In this document: in pieces, positions 29,126-37,978 of the stretch
How positions within the stretch are numbered: position 1 is the first letter of the stretch
Layout: each line of letters opens with the position of its first letter
Origin: Pseudomonas fluorescens
Lineage (GTDB): Bacteria; Pseudomonadota; Gammaproteobacteria; Pseudomonadales; Pseudomonadaceae
NCBI RefSeq assembly: GCF_018614655.1
Contig: NZ_JAGGOG010000011.1
Location: 1-64,000, forward strand
Direction: 5' to 3'
DNA: 64,000 nucleotides
Notes under the pieces: generated by a model
The model's database searches: none
The model's input: the letters and a program-made list of their open reading frames with translations, nothing else
Told to the model about the DNA's origin: nothing
Program-made: the position numbers and the translations under genes

Positions 29126-30868
29126 ATGGCGATGTTTAAACGCAGCACTACGTCTGCGAAAGGGTTCGATTGGTCCGGCCTTGGCTGGATGTTCCTGTTT
29201 TTCTGGTACTTCTCGGGTATTACCCAATTACTGATCCAACTGACCGGCACTTCCGGCTTCAGCGGTTTCCGCCAGGCGTTCTTCATGAGTGCGCTGTGGC
29301 TGGCGCCCATGCTGTTGTTCCCACGGCGTTCGCGCCTGATTGCTGCGTTGATTGGTGTGGTGTTGTGGGCCTGCTCCATGGCAAGCCTGGGTTACTTCTT
29401 CATTTACCAGCAGGAATTCTCCCAAAGCGTCATCTTCATCATGTTCGAGTCGAACATCTCTGAAGCGGGCGAATACGCTACCCAATACTTCGCCTGGTGG
29501 ATTGTCCTGGCATTCCTGGCCCACACCGCCGTGGCAATTTTCTTGTGGACCCGAGTACGCCCGGTCTACCTGCCACGCGGCCAGGCCATGCTGGCCGCCA
29601 CAGCCATCGTGATTGCCATCATTGGTTACCCGCTGGTCAAGCAGATCGCCAGGACCGACTCCATGGAGCTGGCGATCGACCGCTTCGAAAGCCGGATCGA
29701 GCCGGCAGTGCCATGGCAGATGATCGTTGCCTACCGCCGCTACACCGAGCAACTGGACAACATGCAAGGCATGCTGGACAGCGTCAGCAAGATTCCACCG
29801 TTGACCAATCTCAAGGACAGCATGGCCGGCCAACCGTCGACCCTGGTGCTGGTGATCGGCGAGTCCACCAACCGCCAGCGCATGAGCCTGTACGGCTACC
29901 CGCGCAACACCACGCCGGAGCTGGACAAGCTGCGTGACCAGATGGCGGTGTTCGATAACGTCATTACCCCACGTCCCTACACCATCGAGGCACTGCAACA
30001 GGTACTGACCTTCGCCGACGAAGAGAGCCCGGACCTGTACCTCAAGACGCCGTCCCTGGTCAGCGTGATGAAGCAGGCCGGCTACAAGACCTTCTGGATC
30101 ACCAACCAGCAGACCATGACCAAGCGCAACACCATGCTCACGACCTTTTCCGAACAGGCCGATGAGCAGGTGTACTTGAACAACAACCGCAACCAGAACG
30201 CCCGTCAGTACGACGGCGACGTGCTGGAACCGTTTGCCAAGGCCATGGCCGACACTGCCGAGCGCAAGTTCATCGTCGTGCATCTGCTGGGCACTCACAT
30301 GAGCTACCAGTACCGTTACCCGCCGACCTTCGACAAATTCACCGATCGCCAGGGCGTGCCGGCCGGTGTCAGCGACGATCAGTTGCCGACCTACAACAGC
30401 TACGACAACGCGGTGCTGTACAACGACTTCGTGGTCTCCAGCCTGATCAAGGACTACGCCAAGACCGACCCCAATGGTTTCTTGCTGTACCTCTCCGATC
30501 ACGGTGAGGACGTCTACGACTCCGCAGGCCACAACGTCCTGGGTCGTAACGAAGGCAAGCCAACGGCACCGATGTACACCATTCCGTTCATGGCCTGGGC
30601 GTCACCGAAGTGGCGCGAAAGTCATGACTGGAATTTTGCCGGCGACTTGCAGCGTCCCTTTAAGAGCTCGCAGTTGATCCATACCTGGGCAGACATGGCC
30701 GGTATCACTTTTGATGAACTGGACCCTAGCAAGAGCCTCATCAACGACAACTTCAAGGCCAGGCCACTGATGATTGGCGATCCTTACGCCCGTCAGCAAA
30801 AGCCCTTGATTGATTTCAGCCTCCTGGCACCGAAGAAACCCGACCCGGCCAACGTCGTCGTCAAGTAA
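29126..30868 (+). CDS. cptA: CptA/EptC-like phosphoethanolamine transferase
   Basis: A 580-residue inner-membrane enzyme with about five N-terminal TM segments (residues ~15-180) and a periplasmic sulfatase-fold domain. The nucleophile Thr lies in GESTNRQRMSLYGYPRNTTP, and metal-binding residues in LSDHGEDVYD and the HLLGTHMSY His. Length and the RMSLYGYPR context match CptA/EptC (lipid A core heptose) rather than EptA. The likely role is decoration of LPS with phosphoethanolamine. I chose ATG 29126 (MAMFKRS), with GGAG 6 bases upstream; ATGs at 29114 and 29132 are alternatives. Confidence 0.85.
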   Translation: MAMFKRSTTSAKGFDWSGLGWMFLFFWYFSGITQLLIQLTGTSGFSGFRQAFFMSALWLAPMLLFPRRSRLIAALIGVVLWACSMASLGYFFIYQQEFSQSVIFIMFESNISEAGEYATQYFAWWIVLAFLAHTAVAIFLWTRVRPVYLPRGQAMLAATAIVIAIIGYPLVKQIARTDSMELAIDRFESRIEPAVPWQMIVAYRRYTEQLDNMQGMLDSVSKIPPLTNLKDSMAGQPSTLVLVIGESTNRQRMSLYGYPRNTTPELDKLRDQMAVFDNVITPRPYTIEALQQVLTFADEESPDLYLKTPSLVSVMKQAGYKTFWITNQQTMTKRNTMLTTFSEQADEQVYLNNNRNQNARQYDGDVLEPFAKAMADTAERKFIVVHLLGTHMSYQYRYPPTFDKFTDRQGVPAGVSDDQLPTYNSYDNAVLYNDFVVSSLIKDYAKTDPNGFLLYLSDHGEDVYDSAGHNVLGRNEGKPTAPMYTIPFMAWASPKWRESHDWNFAGDLQRPFKSSQLIHTWADMAGITFDELDPSKSLINDNFKARPLMIGDPYARQQKPLIDFSLLAPKKPDPANVVVK

Positions 30869-30878
30869 CCCACACTCA

Positions 30879-30910
30879 CGGGCTTCACCCGCGCAATGCG
30901 ATGAAGCCCG
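30879..30910 (+). terminator. Hairpin after cptA
   Basis: CGGGCTTCA and TGAAGCCCG pair around a 14-base loop, followed by ATGTTGTTTA. Probably an intrinsic terminator for cptA, with a modest T-tract. Confidence 0.65.
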
Positions 30911-30925
30911 ATGTTGTTTACGCGC

Positions 30926-30944
30926 AAAGATAATAATTATTCTC
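30926..30944. promoter_or_regulatory. Fur box before TonB receptor gene
   Basis: AAAGATAATAATTATTCTC matches the Fur consensus GATAATGATAATCATTATC in its central dyad (GATAAT / ATTATT). It lies 80 bp before the receptor start, as expected for iron-repressed receptors. Confidence 0.7.
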
Positions 30945-31023
30945 GTTTAAAGCTAAAGATCCCCGCCTCCCTTCGTCTTTGAGCCAATGGCTTTTTTTCA
31001 AAGACGACAAGGAGTTCGCCGCG

Positions 31024-33267
31024 ATGTTCGCGCCCATCACTCGATCCATGACCCTGACCGCAGGCCTGCTGAGCCTGGCCATGAGCCCGGACTTGCTGGC
31101 TGAAACCGAGGTTCGACAAGAAGTCGAAGAGCCTCCAGCGACCCTGGAACTGGCCAGTACCAACGTCACCGCCGACAGCCTCGGCTCCAACACCGAAGAC
31201 ACCGGTTCCTACACCACCGGCGCCATGAACACAGCAACGCGGCTCAACCTGTCGATCAAAGAGACCCCGCAGTCCGTATCGGTCATCACCCGCCAACAAA
31301 TGGACGACTTCAAGCTGGGCACCTTGACCGAGGTGATGAACCAGACCACCGGTGTTGTGGTGCAACGCACCGACTCCGAACGCTTCAGCTTCTATTCGCG
31401 CGGCTATAGCATCCAGAACTTCCAGATCGACGGGATGCTCAATACCTTCTCCGGCTTGAAGTCGGACTCCGACACGATTATCTATGACCGCATCGAAGTG
31501 GTGCGCGGCGCCACTGGCCTGACCACGGGCGCTGGCGACCCGTCAGGCACCATCAATATGGTGCGCAAGCGCCCTACCCATGAATGGGCGAGCAAGGTCG
31601 GCGTCAGCGGTGGCAGCCATGACAATTACTACAGTTACCTCGACGTCGGGGGCCCGCTGGGCTTCGATGGTCGCTTGCGTGGGCGTACGGTGCTGGCCTA
31701 TCGCGACAGCAAGTCGTTCCGCGATCGCTATTCGGTTGAACGCAAGGTCGGCTACGGCATCCTTGAAGCCGACCTGACTGACGACACGGTACTGGCAGTG
31801 GGTTACGACTATCAGGACAAACAGGTCGAGGGCGCGACCTGGGGCAGCCTGCCTTACTGGAACTCTTCGGGAGGCAAGGCCAATCTGCCACGCCACAACA
31901 ACATCACTCAGTCCTGGAGCAACTGGCCGCTGACTGACCGTACGACGTTCGCCACGCTGGACCAGCGATTGGCCAATGACTGGCATCTGAAGGCCGCCTA
32001 CACCCATCGGGAGAGTGAAACCGATGGCAAGGTTTACTACGGTGGCCGTGGCTACCCGAACGCTGATCGCAGCGGGATCGTGGCCTATCGCAGCCACTGG
32101 GCGGGCGAAGACAAGATGGATGCGGTGGACTTCAACATCGCCGGCCCTTATTCACTGCTGGGCCGCGAACATGAGGCCATGATCGGCTATGGCCAGGCAC
32201 GTCATCGTGACAACGAGCCTTACATCATTGACGGCGGCGTACCGGGAGACTACGACAAGATTGCCGACTGGAAGCACCCGATCAAGGTTCCCGAGTTTGC
32301 GGATGAAACCACCGACCTCGATGCCAATAACAGCAGCACCTATCAAAAAGCTGGATACGTGGCGACACGCCTGAGCCTGAGCGACGACTGGCATGCGGTG
32401 CTGGGTAGCCGTTATGGCAGTTGGAAGACCAGCAGCTCGACTTACAAATACGATGGCAATCGCCAACTGACCTCCGCCCAAACCAGCCGCCAGACCCATA
32501 ACGACGTCTGGACACCATATGCAGGGTTGCTTTACGACATCAATCAGGACTTCACGGCGTACGTCAGCTACACCGACATCTTCAAACCGCAGACGCAAAA
32601 GGACGTAGGCGACAAGTACCTGGAACCGATTGTCGGCAAGAACTACGAGCTGGGCCTCAAGGGGAGCCTGTTCAATGACCGCCTCAACCTGTCCAGCGCC
32701 GTCTTCTGGACAACCCAGGACAACGTGGCAGAAGTCGACGACTCCGTACCGCCCGGCCCCAAAGGCGAGGCGTACTACAAGTCCGGCGGCAAGGGCAACA
32801 AGGTACAAGGGTTTGAGTTGGAGGCTGTCGGCGAAGTGTTGCCCGACTGGAACCTGACGGCGGGCTACACGTACACCCATTCGGTCAATGGTGAAAAGCA
32901 GCGCAACAACACCCAGCAGCCCCTGAACTTGCTCCGCGCCTCCACCACCTATCGCCTGCCTGGCGCCTGGAAAGGCCTGACAGTCGGTGCGGGCCTGAGT
33001 TGGCAGAGCGACATCTATGGCTTTGGCAACCGGCCGGTCGGGCGTGACACCACTGGAAAAATCATCACCCAGAGGACCGAGATCCACCAGCAAGCCTACG
33101 GCCTGGTCAACCTCATGTCCCGCTACGCGTTCGACAAAAACCTTTCGGCATCGCTGAACGTCAACAACCTGTTCGACAAAAAGTACTACAACAACGTCGG
33201 TTTCTATAACGGCGTTTACTGGGGTGATCCACGCACCATGACCCTGAGCCTGGACTGGAAGCTCTAA
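31024..33267 (+). CDS. TonB-dependent siderophore receptor
   Basis: 747 residues. Signal peptide, then a TonB-box-like region and a plug domain (about 65-190) with ETPQSVSVITRQQMDDF and the RGYSIQNFQIDGM motif, followed by a 22-stranded barrel with NNLFDKKYY near the end. There is no N-terminal STN domain, so it is not a transducer and would not signal to a FecI/FecR pair. The plug motifs place it in the FpvA/FhuE-like ferric siderophore group; the siderophore is unknown. I start at MFAPITRS (31024), preceded by AAGGAG. A Fur box lies upstream. Confidence 0.9.
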   Translation: MFAPITRSMTLTAGLLSLAMSPDLLAETEVRQEVEEPPATLELASTNVTADSLGSNTEDTGSYTTGAMNTATRLNLSIKETPQSVSVITRQQMDDFKLGTLTEVMNQTTGVVVQRTDSERFSFYSRGYSIQNFQIDGMLNTFSGLKSDSDTIIYDRIEVVRGATGLTTGAGDPSGTINMVRKRPTHEWASKVGVSGGSHDNYYSYLDVGGPLGFDGRLRGRTVLAYRDSKSFRDRYSVERKVGYGILEADLTDDTVLAVGYDYQDKQVEGATWGSLPYWNSSGGKANLPRHNNITQSWSNWPLTDRTTFATLDQRLANDWHLKAAYTHRESETDGKVYYGGRGYPNADRSGIVAYRSHWAGEDKMDAVDFNIAGPYSLLGREHEAMIGYGQARHRDNEPYIIDGGVPGDYDKIADWKHPIKVPEFADETTDLDANNSSTYQKAGYVATRLSLSDDWHAVLGSRYGSWKTSSSTYKYDGNRQLTSAQTSRQTHNDVWTPYAGLLYDINQDFTAYVSYTDIFKPQTQKDVGDKYLEPIVGKNYELGLKGSLFNDRLNLSSAVFWTTQDNVAEVDDSVPPGPKGEAYYKSGGKGNKVQGFELEAVGEVLPDWNLTAGYTYTHSVNGEKQRNNTQQPLNLLRASTTYRLPGAWKGLTVGAGLSWQSDIYGFGNRPVGRDTTGKIITQRTEIHQQAYGLVNLMSRYAFDKNLSASLNVNNLFDKKYYNNVGFYNGVYWGDPRTMTLSLDWKL

Positions 33268-33289
33268 ATCCCACATCTGGTCAAGGGAC

Positions 33290-33319
33290 CCCGAAGTTAA
33301 CGAAATCGTTAACTTCGGG
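33290..33319. terminator. Hairpin after TonB receptor gene
   Basis: CCCGAAGTTAACG-AAAT-CGTTAACTTCGGG, a perfect 13-bp stem with a 4-base loop, 23 bp after the stop. No long T-run follows. It probably ends the receptor transcript. Confidence 0.7.
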
Positions 33320-33424
33320 CCACCCTCACGTTAACTCCCACTTAATACAATTGACCCACACTTCGCCCATGACGCTGATCACGGACGAGGCAGACACCAA
33401 TCACACTTAATGGGAACACATACG

Positions 33425-33646
33425 ATGAAACTCTCGACTTTGATGCTTGCTGGCCTGATGACCTTAACTTCCGCAGCCGCTTTTGCAGAAGGCGGTTCTG
33501 AACGTTCGAAGGAGTTCTACAACAACTTCACGTTCATGCAGGAAAAAAATCACGGCACTATCGAACAGACCGCCGCCGCACAGGCCAAGAAAGTCAATTC
33601 AGACGCTATCGAGAAAAATGACACCACGCAACAACCCAACAGCTGA
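33425..33646 (+). CDS. Small secreted PtrA-like protein
   Basis: 73 residues. A signal peptide (MKLSTLMLAGLMTLTSAAAFA) is followed by EGGSERSKEFYNNFTFMQE, a start seen in Pseudomonas small periplasmic proteins related to PtrA, which lies beside copRS in P. aeruginosa. Here it also precedes a metal-type two-component system. A role in metal (copper) stress is suggested by that context only. The ATG at 33425 gives a clean signal peptide; a strong terminator follows. Confidence 0.6.
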   Translation: MKLSTLMLAGLMTLTSAAAFAEGGSERSKEFYNNFTFMQEKNHGTIEQTAAAQAKKVNSDAIEKNDTTQQPNS

Positions 33647-33696
33647 TTTCACGAAACACCCTGCGCTATTGCGCTCCGATAGCGAAGGTTTACTTG

Positions 33697-33723
33697 GCGC
33701 CCATTAATGGGCGCTTTTTTTTG
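33697..33723 (+). terminator. Intrinsic terminator after the PtrA-like gene
   Basis: GCGCCCA-TTAA-TGGGCGC, then a run of eight or more T. A textbook Rho-independent terminator. Confidence 0.92.
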
Positions 33724-34071
33724 ACTGTTTTTCAATAAGCTTTCCGCAACATTACAAATAATCCATTCATCACCTGAAATGACTCTTAAGTATTAATATC
33801 GCGTTAATGATCAGGGTGCCTGCAGAAGTAGTCAGGAAACATTCAGAATTAATTATAACAGCCTTTTATCCCTTTCTCCTTGTAGGACCAACCGCCTTGT
33901 GAAACCAGCCAGTCAGCCTAGCGACCGATCGTCGCACCTGCGCTAAAACCCCGTTTTAGAAGCCTTACCCCCTTGACCCTATAGCTACTTCAAGGCTCAG
34001 AATTCTCCTACTTTCGGGACTACAAACCCCGCAACTATTATTATTTCTTCATGTTTTATAGGTGAACTTTC
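33724..34071. other. Intergenic region upstream of the two-component system
   Basis: AT-rich 348 bp without an ORF. It includes a dyad ATTAA-TATCGCG-TTAAT at about 33793-33809 that could bind a regulator. The promoter of the response regulator should lie here. The immediate leader carries AGGTGAA before the ATG. No metal-regulator box I know is evident. Confidence 0.4.
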
Positions 34072-34746
34072 ATGCGCATTCTTGTCGTCGAGGACGAGCC
34101 AAAAACGGCCGACTATTTACATCAGGGCCTGACTGAAAGTGGCTATGTCGTCGACTGTGCCGCCAATGGTATAGACGCACTGCACCTGACGGCTCAACAA
34201 CCTTATGAGCTGGTACTTCTTGACGTCAATCTTCCGGCGAAAGATGGTTGGCAAGTACTCGAAGAGCTGCGTCAGAACACCACGACCCGCGTGATGATGT
34301 TAACTGCCCGTGGCCGACTGGCAGATAAGATCAAGGGCCTGGACATGGGAGCCGATGACTACCTGGTCAAACCCTTTGAATTCCCCGAGTTACTGGCCCG
34401 TGTTCGTACATTGTTGCGACGCAGTGAGCATATGCCGCTGCCGGAAGTATTTCGCGTGGCTGATCTTGAACTTGATCCGCGTCGGCATCGGGCTTATCGC
34501 GGCACACGACGCATTGATTTGACCACCAAGGAATTTGCACTTCTGCAAGTGCTGATGCGCCAGAGTGGAGAAGTAATGACCCGCACCCAGATTATTTCAC
34601 TGGTTTGGGACATGAACTTTGATTGCGATACCAACGTGGTAGAAGTTTCCATCAGCCGCTTGCGGGCCAAGATTGACGACCTGAGCGACCTCAAGCTGAT
34701 ACACACCATCCGGGGCGTCGGTTATGTGCTGGAGGTACGTCAGTGA
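34072..34746 (+). CDS. OmpR-family response regulator, heavy-metal type
   Basis: 224 residues. Receiver domain with phospho-Asp51 in VLLDVNLPAKDGW and the signalling Lys in VKPFEFPEL, then an OmpR/PhoB winged helix with WDMNFDCDTNVVEVSISRLR. The WDMNFDxxTNVVxV signature is characteristic of the CopR/CzcR/PcoR/IrlR group of copper, zinc and silver regulators. The DNA target is unknown. The stop overlaps the kinase start by 4 bp. Confidence 0.9.
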   Translation: MRILVVEDEPKTADYLHQGLTESGYVVDCAANGIDALHLTAQQPYELVLLDVNLPAKDGWQVLEELRQNTTTRVMMLTARGRLADKIKGLDMGADDYLVKPFEFPELLARVRTLLRRSEHMPLPEVFRVADLELDPRRHRAYRGTRRIDLTTKEFALLQVLMRQSGEVMTRTQIISLVWDMNFDCDTNVVEVSISRLRAKIDDLSDLKLIHTIRGVGYVLEVRQ

Positions 34747-36140
34747 AGTCCTCCAGCCTGTCGATGCGCCTTGGGTTGACCGTCAGCCTGATGGGCGCAG
34801 GCCTGGTGTTGTTGCTGGCAACCCTGGCTTACCTGGCTCTCAACCATGAACTGGATAGCCTGGCGCGCAAGGGCCTGGAAAGCAAGATGGGGCAACTGCT
34901 ACACAGCCTGACCCAAGACCTGAAGTCCAGCGACATCGCCGCGGCTCCCCATTCAGTGCTGGACCTGGTGATGGCCCATGACAACCTTTACCTGACCATC
35001 ACGAGCACCGACCCTACTGCGGCCCCGCTACTCAGTGTCGGCGCCCGCTCGCAAGTGCCGTTGCTGACTGACTTTGCCGCCAGTGAAAGCCTCGGTTACC
35101 TGAACTGGACCGACAGCACCGGTAATCAGATCCTCAGCGCCTCCAGCCTGATGCGCTTGCGCAACGGCGAGAACGTGCGGGTACTGTTGTCCCTGAATCG
35201 CACCGATGATCAGGCCCTGCTCAGTGCCTACCTGCGCTCCACGGTGATTGCCCTGCCTTTGCTGCTGATATTGATCGGCATCGGCGCCTGGTGGGTGGTG
35301 CAACGCGGCTTGGCTCCGTTGCAACAGTTCAGTCGCATTGCGGCAAAAGTCACTACTCAGGACCTGACTCATCGCTTGTCCGTGGACAACCTGCCCAGGG
35401 AGCTCGGCGAACTGGCCCAAGGCATCAACTTCATGCTGCATCGCCTGGATGGCGGCGTGCAGCAACTGTCGCAATTCTCCGACGACCTGGCCCATGAGTT
35501 GCGCTCGCCCATCACCAACCTGATGGGCAAGGCCCAGGTGACGCTGTCCCGAGAACGTCCGCCTGCGGAATACAAGGCAGTGCTGGAGTCGAGTACCGAG
35601 GAACTGGAGCGTTTGACGCGGATCGTCAGCGACATGTTGTTTCTCGCCCAGGTCAGCCACCCAGCAGCGCGGGTGGCCTTTGAACAGGTGTCTCTGGAGC
35701 AGGAGGCGCGGCGGGTCATGGACCTGTTTGCCTTGAGTGCCGAGGACAAACACCTGACCCTGAGCCTCTCGGGCGAGGGCTCGGTTCATGGTGATCGGTT
35801 GATGATTCAGCGAGCGATTTCCAACCTGCTGTCCAACGCCATCCGCCATAGCCCTCGGGCAGCGAGCATTTCGTTGCTGGTAGAAACCCATGCCGACAGC
35901 GTGTCGCTGTCAGTGGGCAATCCCGGTGCAGGAATTGCCGCGCAACACTTGCCGCACTTGTTCGAGCGCTTCTACCGCGTCGACAGCAGCCGTGCCCGGG
36001 CAGAAGGCGGGACGGGCCTGGGGCTGGCTATCGTGCGCTCGATCATGAACCTGCATCAGGGCCAGACCGAAGTCAGCAGCCTGCAGGGCAGCTTTACCCT
36101 GTTCCGGTTGGTGTTTCCCGGCCCTGTCACAGACTTATAA
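34743..36140 (+). CDS. Heavy-metal sensor histidine kinase
   Basis: 465 residues. TM1 at about 10-34, a periplasmic sensor loop of roughly 130 residues, TM2 at 166-186, HAMP, then a HisKA H-box with His251 in DDLAHELRSPITNL and an ATPase domain with N, G1 (FERFYRVD) and G2 (EGGTGLGLAIV) boxes. Architecture and length match CusS/CopS-type metal kinases. It is coupled to the response regulator by a 4-bp overlap and is convergent with a chromate transporter gene (14-bp overlap). Confidence 0.9.
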   Translation: MKSSSLSMRLGLTVSLMGAGLVLLLATLAYLALNHELDSLARKGLESKMGQLLHSLTQDLKSSDIAAAPHSVLDLVMAHDNLYLTITSTDPTAAPLLSVGARSQVPLLTDFAASESLGYLNWTDSTGNQILSASSLMRLRNGENVRVLLSLNRTDDQALLSAYLRSTVIALPLLLILIGIGAWWVVQRGLAPLQQFSRIAAKVTTQDLTHRLSVDNLPRELGELAQGINFMLHRLDGGVQQLSQFSDDLAHELRSPITNLMGKAQVTLSRERPPAEYKAVLESSTEELERLTRIVSDMLFLAQVSHPAARVAFEQVSLEQEARRVMDLFALSAEDKHLTLSLSGEGSVHGDRLMIQRAISNLLSNAIRHSPRAASISLLVETHADSVSLSVGNPGAGIAAQHLPHLFERFYRVDSSRARAEGGTGLGLAIVRSIMNLHQGQTEVSSLQGSFTLFRLVFPGPVTDL

Positions 36141-37326
36141 GTACGCCTGCCGCGCCGCCCAGGGCCACCACCAGCCAAGGCGGCCATTTCCAGATCATCA
36201 AAGCCAGCAGTGCCAGCAGCATCAAGGCGAAGTCCATTGGTGCCAGGATGCCGGTGGTCCATAAGGGTTGATACAAGGCCGCCAGCAATAACCCCACCAC
36301 GGCGGCGTTGACACCCGCTAACGCAGCCTGTGCGCGGGGGTTGGTACGTAATACCTGCCAGAACGGCAAGACACCGACCACCAACAGCATTGAAGGCAGG
36401 AAGATCGCGAGGACACACACCAGCGCGCCAACCCAGCCGTCGATGGCCGCGCCTAGAAAAGCCGAAAAACTGAACAGCGGCCCGGGCATCGCCTGGGTCG
36501 CCGCATAACCGGCCAGGAACGTATCACTGTCAACCCAACCGCTCGCCACCACCGTCTGTTCCAGCAACGGCAACACCACATGCCCGCCCCCGAACACCAG
36601 GGCTCCCGAATGGTAGAACCCGACAAAGAGCTGCAGCAGCGTCGCACCAGAGTGCTGCGCCCACCACGGCAGGCCGAGCAGCAAGATCACAAACAGTGCC
36701 AGCATGGCGCCCCCCGTTCGCCTTGATACGCCGATGACCAGCGCCTGCTCGTGTCGCATCGTGGAAGGCTTGAGCAAACAGACACCGAGCCCCGCCGCCA
36801 TGACCATGATCAACACTTGGCTGACCGGTGCCGACCATAGCACCGCCACACATCCCGCCATGATCGTCAGAGCCCAGCGTCGACTGTCAGTACAGAGCAT
36901 GCGCGCCATCGCCCATACCGCTTGGGCGACAACGGCCACGGCCATGACTTTAAGCCCATGAACCAGCCCGTCTGGCAGGCGACTGCCCCAGGTTGTCAAA
37001 CCCAGGGATAATGCGGTCAATGCCACTGCAGACGGTAACGTAAAGCCGAACCATGCAGCCAACGCGCCGCGATAACCAGCCCGAGACAACCCCAGGGCCA
37101 TGCCCACCTGACTGCTGGAAGGCCCAGGTAGAAATTGACACAGGGCGATCAGTTCAGCGTAAGAGGCCTCACTCAGCCAGCGACGGCGTTCGACGAACTC
37201 GGTACGGAAAAAACCCAGATGAGCCACCGGTCCGCCAAACGCGGTAAAGCCCAGGCGCAGGAAAATCAACAAGACGCGCCAAGCGCTTTCAGGGGGGTGG
37301 CTCTTGGCCCTGGCGGTGGCGATCAT
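36127..37326 (-). CDS. chrA: Chromate transporter ChrA (long chain)
   Basis: 399 residues with two tandem CHR domains, each starting with an F(G)GPxAH-like motif. The first is LRLGFTAFGGPVAHLGFFR then AELIALCQFLPGPSSSQ; the second carries FVGFYHSGALVFGGGHVVLPLLE. ChrA expels chromate (and possibly sulfate) by proton-driven antiport. It is oriented against the two-component system, so co-regulation is not obvious. No chrB is present nearby. Confidence 0.92.
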   Translation of the reverse strand: MIATARAKSHPPESAWRVLLIFLRLGFTAFGGPVAHLGFFRTEFVERRRWLSEASYAELIALCQFLPGPSSSQVGMALGLSRAGYRGALAAWFGFTLPSAVALTALSLGLTTWGSRLPDGLVHGLKVMAVAVVAQAVWAMARMLCTDSRRWALTIMAGCVAVLWSAPVSQVLIMVMAAGLGVCLLKPSTMRHEQALVIGVSRRTGGAMLALFVILLLGLPWWAQHSGATLLQLFVGFYHSGALVFGGGHVVLPLLEQTVVASGWVDSDTFLAGYAATQAMPGPLFSFSAFLGAAIDGWVGALVCVLAIFLPSMLLVVGVLPFWQVLRTNPRAQAALAGVNAAVVGLLLAALYQPLWTTGILAPMDFALMLLALLALMIWKWPPWLVVALGGAAGVLISL

Positions 37327-37337
37327 GGTCTCAGTCC

Positions 37338-37829
37338 CTAAAGAGGCTTGCTCCAGAACAGCATACGGCCATAGGCGGGATCGAAGATCGAATCGTCGAA
37401 ACCGAACTTGCGGTATGACGCTTGAGCCACGTCATTGCCTTCAAGCACCTCCAGGGTGATCTTGCTGCAACCACGTTGACGAGCAATTTCCTCGACCTTT
37501 TGCAGCATTTTCTGGCTCAGCCCCAGGCCACGGAATTTGTCCATGACCACCACGTCGTGGACGTTGACCAGTGGCCGACAGGCGAAGGTCGAGAACCCTT
37601 CGAAACAGTTGACCAGGCCGGCCGGGACTCCGTTCACAAACGCCAGCACACTGAATGCGTGAGGGCGTTTGGCCAACTCGGCCGGTAGTTGCAGCAGACG
37701 GTCGGCGGGCAGTTCCTGACCGCCACCCATTGGGTCTTGTGCGTAATGATTGAGCAACAGGCCAAGGGCCTCGGCGTGTAGAGGGTTGCTGTAGCTGGCT
37801 TGCAGCACCAGTATATCTGCGGCGTCCAT
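37338..37829 (-). CDS. GNAT-family N-acetyltransferase
   Basis: 163 residues with an Acetyltransf_1 domain. The acetyl-CoA loop is FRGLGLSQKML (a RGxGxS-like Q/RxxGxG/A variant), after VNVHDVVVMDKF, and the C-terminal strand KFGFDDS is typical. The substrate is unknown. It lies 11 bp upstream of chrA on the same strand, so the two may be cotranscribed. Confidence 0.87.
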   Translation of the reverse strand: MDAADILVLQASYSNPLHAEALGLLLNHYAQDPMGGGQELPADRLLQLPAELAKRPHAFSVLAFVNGVPAGLVNCFEGFSTFACRPLVNVHDVVVMDKFRGLGLSQKMLQKVEEIARQRGCSKITLEVLEGNDVAQASYRKFGFDDSIFDPAYGRMLFWSKPL

Positions 37830-37978
37830 TTCCTTCCTCGATAACGACTGAACGGGGACGACTTCCCCTCAAAGGGGTCGATTGTAAGCATGGAGCCCGC
37901 ATTAGATGAAGGAGATTAACTACATACACCTGCGTGAAAGCGCGAATTTACCCCGCAGGGAAGTCAATTTTCTATTGG

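Noticed and set aside
29012..29227. Minus-strand 71-codon frame before cptA.
   Set aside because: No Shine-Dalgarno or family resemblance, and it overlaps the cptA start in antisense.
29228..30532. A 434-codon minus-strand frame opposite cptA.
   Set aside because: Antisense shadow of a gene with clear sulfatase-fold motifs.
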